Notes under the pieces: generated by a model | What the model saw: the letters and a program-made list of their open reading frames with translations, nothing else | Told to the model about the DNA's origin: nothing | The model's database searches: none | NCBI GenBank assembly: GCA_022496805.1 | Contig: CM040093.1 | Coordinates: forward strand, 5,396,501 to 5,460,500 | DNA from: Pohlia nutans | Taxonomy: Eukaryota > Streptophyta > Bryopsida > Bryales > Mniaceae | Length of the DNA stretch: 64,000 nucleotides | Direction: 5' to 3' | Shown here: positions 57,626 through 64,000 of the stretch, in pieces | How the letters are laid out: each line of letters opens with the position of its first letter | Numbering within the stretch: the stretch's first letter is position 1 | Translations under genes and position numbers: made by a program

Positions 57626-58028
57626 TGTTAACCGTAATTTAGGAGTTATCGGTAGAGCTACCGATCTGAGTCTTACCTGGGTAATTTTCCAAGTTACCCC
57701 AGTAGGTAGATCTAGCAGACACTGTTTACCGATCTGACCTAACTGTCAGATCTGGTTGTACTATGGTATAAAAGCAATAGAGCCAACTCCATTGGCACGC
57801 CTCATTTTTCCTAGACGATTGATTTCTTGTGATATTGATTCTTCTCTACCGAGCAGTCTTTTTATGTATTCTTGATTGGGTTTGATTAACTCATTGTACC
57901 TTAGTTCTGAGATAATCGACCTAGTCTTTAGTGTTTGAGTGTTCAGTCTGCTAGCTTTCTTCTCCTTGGTAGTTATTAAACTCTTGGTACTGATTACCGA
58001 ATAGGTGTTTTACCAAGAGGAACTACCA
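57626..58028 (+). repeat. A1 3' LTR
   Basis: 403 bp, TGTTAACC...AACTACCA. More diverged from the 5' LTR than expected for one insertion event, consistent with recombination having replaced one LTR. Confidence 0.9.
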
Positions 58029-58606
58029 CCGGACACCCCGGATAAGGATCCATCCCGGTTAACAAGTCGTTGTAGTATTTTGAGAAGGGAGAAAACCGGG
58101 TTGCGCTTGTGTGACTGGCTGTGGATTTGGGATGAATCTATAGCTAAAGTGCAGTACAGGAATTACCCGGATTGAGGAGTTGAGTTAGAATAACCGGAAG
58201 GTAGTGAAGTTCCCATCACTTGAATCAGCAGGAAGGGTGTGTCTTTAAATCCAGCACCGCTAAATGTAAATGGAGAACCCTCTGAGGGAAAAACAGAGGT
58301 TAACATAAACCAGGTTGAGTTGTTTGGATAGACCGGATAGAGTGGGGCTGGATAAATTTCCAACCCGGACGAAAACCGGATCTAGTCGCAACCGGGTCAA
58401 TCAGTAGGAGAAGACCCGGTTCAGTAGGAAAGAGGAATTCAGCTGGTGATAGAGAGAGAGAGAGATCACCAGCCCGGGACCATCTCCGGATACCTCCCAC
58501 TTCACAGAATCTCCGCGGAACGATAACCCGGAAATCACCTCTACGAGCATTCTTAATACGAAAAAGTGCGTTCTAGGGGAGTATCCGGTATCACGTGCCA
58601 CGACAC
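58029..58606 (+). repeat. Family-B LTR, other part of the split LTR
   Basis: Reverse complement aligns to 47295-47870 (shared GAAGTTCCCATCACTTGAATC, and GGAGAACCCTCTGAGG). It begins with CCGGA, the target duplication shared with 3200-3204 in inverted form. It ends CGACACA, followed by a degraded leader (AATTTTATAAGATATCGGCG). 58607-58903 has no gene and would hold the promoter of the next gene. Confidence 0.75.
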
Positions 58607-58903
58607 AAATTTTATAAGATATCGGCGAATTCTTAATATAACCCCTTGTACTAATCAATTATTTCCTCAATTAAATGTTTGCAAATTAAGATAAAGCTTA
58701 GTTGGGGAGCTGAAAATTCCGGCTGCATCCTTTCCTTGGTGTTCGAACTATAATGATTGTGTCAGTGATGACCGCATCCATCAACATACGTTCACAATAC
58801 AATTGTTGCCAACATCATCCTACCATCCAGAATGCAGAATCTTATTGTCACTACCTTCCAGTTTGATCAATTCCCGTATTCTTCATTATAGGCCATCTTT
58901 GTC

Positions 58904-61900
58904 ATGGCATCCACTACTTTTCCTGAGCTCTCCTTGGAAACTGCGATCCTTTTAGCGTATGGCTCAAATGCTCCTGTCTCATTCCCAGTGAATGGCGAGG
59001 GAATTGCTATCGTGTCCAGTAAGCATCTCAGTATGCGATTTCATTTTGACGAATCGAGTCTATATGTCGAAAAGAACATCTTTGATGATTCTAACCAGTC
59101 GTCCCCGTTTCGCACCATTATTCAGCAGCCACAAGAGAGGCCGGATCAAAGTCTAGTGTGGAAGCTTGGGCCTGGAAAGTATGATGTCTACGGTCTGCCA
59201 AAAACGAAGGGCTATGGTAGACCGCATCCGTCATCCACATGCTCAATCCAGACTCCTCTTCTTACGAAAGTTAAGGTTGAGCATGATCCAGATGTGGAAT
59301 GCACTCCCCATTTGGGATCGTCCGTTTCTGTTAAGCTAGAGTCGGAATCAACTTCGAACATTGCCCTCTCGAGTGATTCGTTTGATACTGAGACGGTCAC
59401 TGAACGTCCTCCCATTCACAATCTTAGCTCTCCGTCATCAAAGTCTTATGCCACTCATAGTTTTGAATCAGCCGCTCATAGTCTTGAATCCATTAACCTA
59501 AATAAGAGTCCATGTCCCTCTCCCTCTGCCAAGACACTCACTGCTGCAAGTATCTTACCCAAGCTGAAGAAACTAGCTATCCTACCTGGAAAGAAGAACG
59601 TGCTCAAGAAACTTGATTACGCCATGATCACAACAATCAAGGTGGACTATCTTCCTCCCAAATTCGATGGGGACGTATTGTACGAGTTTCCTCCCGCCAC
59701 GCTTTACACATCACACAATCGCAAGAGCTATGCATGGAATGGATAAGAGGTACGATGGCCATGTGTGGACTAGAACTATGACAACTAATATTTCCAATCC
59801 ATTGGGCTTGTCGTTCCGATTCTCGATCTGTGTAGGCCATTTGCAGTGTTGCAACAAGGAGTGCGAGTATTTGAAGCGTGCCAACCGCACCTCTCCATTA
59901 AATGATACGGAGTTTGAAGGTTGTACGTGGAAGCCATTCATCGTGGAAGGGTCACCTCCAAAGGACTCCACTTTGGTCTGCAAGGTCTGTAAAGAACCTC
60001 CCACCTGTGTGAACAATTGTAGCGCTAAAATATTCTACGTGCAAGGTGGGCCGAACGTCACAAGGGCTTGCATTCATCTTGGACATCACAAGCACCCGGT
60101 GAAGGTTGGAGACTACCAAGATACCAAGTCCAAGATCAACACTGTCATCGGGGAGCAAATCGAGAGAACACCATCCGCTACAAAGAGTGTAGTCGTTCTT
60201 GAGGCTAGCAAAGAACTCTTAGGTGAGTATCTTCTACGCAGTGAAGACGAACCACCCAAAACTTTTAGTTTGGAAGATCTCGTGCCGGTTCTTGACAGGT
60301 TCAAGGACATGGACTCTTCCAGCATTAGAAATAAAGTTGTCACATTCAGATACCTCAGGAGGTATGGCGTCATGGACAGTATCACCAAACTTAGAGGACT
60401 CAGTAATTGGGCATTCGTCCAGAAAAACATGTTCCCTGGACAAGGTGAGGATTCTGACAAGGTCTTCATTTTCAAGATGTCCGAGATGGGCTCGGGTAGT
60501 GGTGTGGACTTAGTCAAGAGGATGCAGACGGGAAGAGATCTTGAGAGCTGCTGGATCATGTTTGACCATGTCAAACGTGTGAAACATTGGACTACAATGG
60601 GTTGCCATGTTTACGACTCTACGTATTGTTGTGTCATGACCATTGCATGCTGTGACATGCAATCGGAAGACACAGATGCTCAAATTGTCTTTTGGAAGAA
60701 CCTGAATGCCGTCATGGAGAGACATGACGTTCCTAATCCACAATTCATAGGCTTCATGGCGGATAGTGCTCAAGCCAATTGGAATGCACTCAGGATCATC
60801 TACGGAAATGGGAATCCCAAAGATCCAATGGTGGACCGAGAGAGGACGTGCTTTTTTCATTGGTCACAGTCCTTCGAAAAGCATAACAAGCAGTACATCG
60901 CCGAAGAAATTCGAGATCAGCACAAGCGCCTTTGCATGTAGTATAGAGATTCCACGACCATGGCTGAGGCGGATACGAGATACCTAGCCATCAGGGCTTG
61001 GTGGCTGTCTTTGGGAGCGGCATCAGAGACATCGTTGAGACACTTGGATCTTTGACTAGCCTTCTAGCACTTCCGATATCGACAATGGGGTGGCTTCATG
61101 CAGTTGGTGAGTATGCATTGCTCTTGCAATCTCTTTCTAAAGCACTGCTTTCTATTTTCTAATCGACTCTACTTGACATTTCTTGTGATGGACTTCTACA
61201 GAACCTTGACGAAGAGGCGTTAGCGGACATGCCGTCTTGCAACCTTGCCGAGACTGTGCACAACAAATGGCTTCAAGCGTCGGACAACAGAGGTAATGAC
61301 CTCTACGTTGCCACTGTTGATGACTACATTCGCGCGTTCATGCAGGTAGTGGCATACTACCAATTCTTAAAGGGAGACGTTGGAGGATCCGGTCCCAGTA
61401 AGAACGAACTTAAGCTAAGAAATGCACAACGACGAGCTAGAAGCACGGGCGACCCTAGAGTGCTCAAGGAGGCAATGCTGGATATGCCCGGAGCTGATGA
61501 GAATTGCATTCGTGATCCTCACTTGGAAGGAGAGGAGGTATTTGGCTCAACCAAGCGAAAGCCGGACCTGCCCCTTGGAGATGACGGTGAGTCCCATCGG
61601 CCAGATACAGTGAACTACTCTCGTCCCCGTGCATCGAAACGGGCTGCTCTCTCTAGGGTAGCCTCTCTACCTACAATAGCCGAGGAGAAAGAATCCGAAG
61701 CTTCAGAGGTCATCGCATCACTCAAGGAGATTTCAATATCCCCCGTGATTCCATCCTCACCACCTGTCTTGGAAGGTGGAATTCAACGTGTTACCGCGGT
61801 ACAAGAATCCACTGTGAATGAGCGAATTTGGCACATTGCTCGGCTGCCCAAAACATCTGCCAAGTCGTGTTGAGCGATGAGAGCAGTAACTAAGTAAGAA

Positions 61901-62700
61901 GAAGTGCGATGCCAAAATTGTCCGGAATTCGACTAGCACCCCCGCTCCAACGTACACCGGTGAATGGCTAAACGTAAGGTTGGGCAGGGAGACGACGATT
62001 CAGTTCTTCTTTTGTCCTGATGATATTGCGAGGTGCGTGAAGGACACTCGACGCAAGTAGGTGACTCACTTTTCGCCCACGGAACCAAGGCCGCCAATTC
62101 CCGACGTGTGGCCCGTGAAGCTCGGAACAAACCTCAAGCTCAAGGAGATTCAAGCGCTCGAAGCTGCAGGATTTCAGCTCCCACAAAAAATTTCAAGTGT
62201 CTCCCAGGAGGCTATTCTCCAATGCACCACTCCCTTCAGATATGTCCGCTGTCCCAGTGCCACGTGATGCGGACCGATATCCTAGAAAGCGGAAGTCGAA
62301 GAAAGTTTGCCATCAAGCCAACGTTCCCACCTCCAAGCAGTGTCTCAGCATTGATTCATCCAAGATTTTGAAGGCTAAAATCCAGGGCGTTACGATGGTA
62401 CCACATCCAGGCTATGGGTGCATCATTGCTCTGGACTCTGGAACTCCACCTGCTGTGACACAATACCAGATTACAGTGAGCTCGGAACCTGCATGCACGT
62501 GTCTTGCATTCAAACAAACCATAGTCAAGTTCGGTAAAAGAAGTGGGCATTTCAGCTACTGCAAGCACATTTATTACGTCTTCATAAATGTGTGCAAGCG
62601 TGACCCCAAAGTCGACCTTTTCATGCATGCCCCGACTTTCAGCTTCAACGAAATTAAGCTCCTTCTCGAAAGTGGAATATTGACCCGTTCTAAATCATAG
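58904..62700 (+). pseudogene. MULE/SWIM-type transposase-like gene with one intron
   Basis: ATG 58904. Exon 1: N-terminal domain (WKLGPGKYDVYGLP), Ser/Pro linker, frame change near 59730, a Cys/His-rich GCM/WRKY-like zinc region (59820-60110), then MULE-like DDE sequence (VYDSTYCCVM, FMADSAQANWNALRI, CFFHWSQSFEKH). Stops at 60939 (TAG), 61053 (TGA) and 61065 (TAG) precede the intron. Exon 2 continues in phase (NLDEEALADMPSCNLAETVHNKW) to TGA 61871, with further frame changes, then a SWIM zinc finger (CTC...YCKHIYY, about 62490-62580) and TAG 62698. MULE-derived proteins transpose or act as DNA-binding regulators; this copy looks broken. Confidence 0.65.
61107..61201 (+). other. Spliceosomal intron (95 bp)
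   Basis: Donor GTGAGT at 61107-61112, pyrimidine-rich stretch and acceptor TTCTACAG ending 61201. Removing it joins WGGFMQL to NLDEEAL in the same phase, and the intron itself contains in-frame stops. Good evidence that this gene was expressed and spliced in a eukaryote. Confidence 0.8.
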
Positions 62701-63314
62701 GCATTTGATTTAGTATGTGGATGTAATACACATTTGATTATCAATAGTCACGAGTGGACCGTTTCCCGGATGCAATGATAATCATTGATCTCTAGGAATT
62801 TTATTAATCTTGATTTTGCGCATATTTGGGCCCAAGGACCAATTCCTTCTAGTCTTAGACCATCCACTCTATTATCCTTGATGACTATGTCATAATGGTT
62901 TTGGGCCGAGGAGTTCTATTTCTATCTCCCCAAGCCTTTACACTCTGCTCCGTTTGATACCACGGACGTTGTGTCTAGAATCAGGGGAGTTAATACTTTG
63001 TTGAGTGAGGCTGCATTTTGATGTTATGTGCTAGCAGCAATGACGACTATGATGCATCTGTTGTAGTGTAAAACGTAATCTGGATTGCTTAATTCCTACA
63101 CATAGAGACTGTGATCGTGAATTTCCTTTTAGAGTGTTTTTCAACACTCTAATGGTAGACTTGTTCAAATTTCTCTGTGAATGATCGCATTACAGACTAC
63201 TATCTGACCTCCCAAAATTTATTATAGTATGTTGTATCACATTCATGTTTGCATCAAAAGCTACGTAGTATGATTGCCCTCCTGAGCTTCCAATACTCAA
63301 AGATCATCTACATA
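62701..63314. other. Intergenic stretch
   Basis: AT-rich; no gene recognised. It contains a possible hairpin around 63133-63156 (AGTGTTTTTCAACACT). Confidence 0.5.
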
Positions 63315-63992
63315 TTAGAATTTGAAACTGTCGCTATCTTCTGTCGAGTCCCAAAACGGAGGCTTGTCTGCATCATCGAAGTGTTCCTGCAGTGCAATCG
63401 ATAACTCCTTCGGAATCACCTCGTTCACCTCGATGTTGCAAGGGTCCGGTAGGCCTAGCAACTCACATATGTAGTGTGACCACATCAGCCGCCACACCAT
63501 CGGGTCCCTCGGAGAGTCGTCCCAAATATTACACGGTACTCCATACCTGTCTAGAACATCTTTGTCCAATAGCATGACAGCCAAATCTATCCAATGAGTT
63601 TTGCAATGTGGAAATTCCCACAGCCACAATTCCACTACTCCCTTGACTGAGGCAATAGGGTACTTCATCTGGAATGTGAACCCATTCCTAGTGACTTCGG
63701 GATACACTGATTTGTCCCTACCGCCCAACCCTTCCCATTCATTGTCTGACAAACAATCGTCAATCTGACGAACTTGATGTGATGAGTTCAACAAGCCGTA
63801 AGCTGTGTACTGACCAGCACAAAGCATCCAGTAGTATCCTTCCGGGTCGTCCCCCCTCGTCTGTAGCACACCTAATTCCACGGACCCGTCCCTACCATGG
63901 ACTTCTAGCTCCACCATTATTGATGATGCTACTAAGCCAAAACGAACTGCGAGATTTAGAACCGAAACTCGAGCGTACTTATCCCAACCCAT
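63315..63992 (-). CDS. Unknown protein sharing a motif with the MULE/SWIM N-terminus
   Basis: 225 codons from ATG 63990-63992 (near the window edge, so the true start could lie outside) to TAA 63315-63317. No stop or frameshift. Contains YYWMLCAGQYTAYGLL, which matches the spacing of VWKLGPGKYDVYGLP in the N-terminal domain at 58904. The rest (VELWLWEFPHCKTHWIDLAV, MVWRLMWSHYICELLGLP) is unknown; acidic C-terminus. It could be a second gene of the same mobile element, convergent with it, or a host gene from which the domain was taken. Confidence 0.6.
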   Translation of the reverse strand: MGWDKYARVSVLNLAVRFGLVASSIMVELEVHGRDGSVELGVLQTRGDDPEGYYWMLCAGQYTAYGLLNSSHQVRQIDDCLSDNEWEGLGGRDKSVYPEVTRNGFTFQMKYPIASVKGVVELWLWEFPHCKTHWIDLAVMLLDKDVLDRYGVPCNIWDDSPRDPMVWRLMWSHYICELLGLPDPCNIEVNEVIPKELSIALQEHFDDADKPPFWDSTEDSDSFKF

Positions 63993-64000
63993 TTCAACTA

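Larger units (their letters stand above)
51593..58028 (+). mobile_element. Complete non-autonomous family-A LTR element (A1)
   Basis: 6,436 bp with LTRs of 405 and 403 bp. Flanks do not match (ATGCT left, CCGGA right), but each matches one flank of the inverted solo LTR at 2795-3199, so the original duplications were separated by an inversion. The interior is essentially one long frame (52017-57560) with a single TAA. It encodes Gag, protease, PMD-like domain and coiled coil; no RT, RNase H or integrase. The two LTRs differ by eye at two dozen or so sites, more than the left LTR differs from 2795-3199. Confidence 0.9.

Noticed and set aside
51593..58028. A1 as an element without target duplication (deletion product)
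   Set aside because: The flanking 5-mers are found, exchanged, at the LTR at 2795-3199, which an inversion explains better.
24723..62700. Firm call of a non-standard genetic code
   Set aside because: Copia has no in-frame TAR, one TAG aligns with Trp, and C-to-T decay explains most sites; kept only as a testable finding.

Overview
This window is transposon-dominated nuclear DNA from a eukaryote, most likely a green plant or streptophyte/green alga. It holds Ty3/Gypsy and Ty1/Copia LTR retrotransposons with plant-type domains, a BED/hAT transposase, a MULE/SWIM-type transposase-like gene with a GT-AG intron, plant-mobile-domain-like modules, and AT-rich DNA between them. I cannot name the species; a charophyte-like genome is a guess. 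I see no rRNA, tRNA, CRISPR array or bacterial-style operon, and few if any genes look like ordinary single-copy host genes.

Layout. 1-1982: non-coding DNA with two copies of a 23-bp tandem repeat block. 1983-3199: a family-A LTR, the start of its gag, and a second LTR in the opposite orientation. 3200-6407: family-B Gypsy remnant (part LTR, then ORFx on the minus strand). 6408-12607: complete minus-strand family-A element (A2) with equal 439-bp LTRs and the target duplication CGCAC. 12982-48513: a minus-strand family-B Gypsy copy (ORFx remnant, INT, RT/RNase H, PR, gag, LTR) split by two large insertions. These are a 6.0-kb Copia element (17459-23446, target duplication ACGTT, itself split by a solo family-A LTR) and a 21.6-kb hAT-type element (24048-45662). 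48508-51270: a longer ORFx copy. 51345-51592: an inverted family-A gag piece. 51593-58028: complete plus-strand family-A element (A1). 58029-58606: the other part of the family-B LTR broken at 3200. 58904-62700: MULE/SWIM-type gene. 63315-63992: a related unknown ORF.

Three structural results stand out. (1) Target duplications and broken sequences at 2794/3200 match those at 51592/58029 only when the ends are swapped and inverted, so 3200-51592 (about 48 kb) appears to have been inverted by recombination between family-A LTRs (or mis-assembled there). (2) Removing 24048-45662 with one 8-bp duplication restores the gag reading frame of the host Gypsy. This indicates that a unit with hAT-like ends arrived there, carrying a hAT transposase plus cargo: a RING-bearing protein, a relative of it with a UIM-like motif, and a protein-kinase-like gene. 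Most cargo genes sit next to CGTCCG-rich clusters like those at the element ends. (3) Family A encodes Gag, protease, a PMD-like domain and a coiled coil but no RT or integrase, so it must depend on other elements. Family B, which has full pol, carries an analogous PMD-like plus coiled-coil ORF after integrase.

Many long frames are interrupted by in-frame TAG/TAA far more often than by TGA. C-to-T decay and stop-codon recoding are both considered below.
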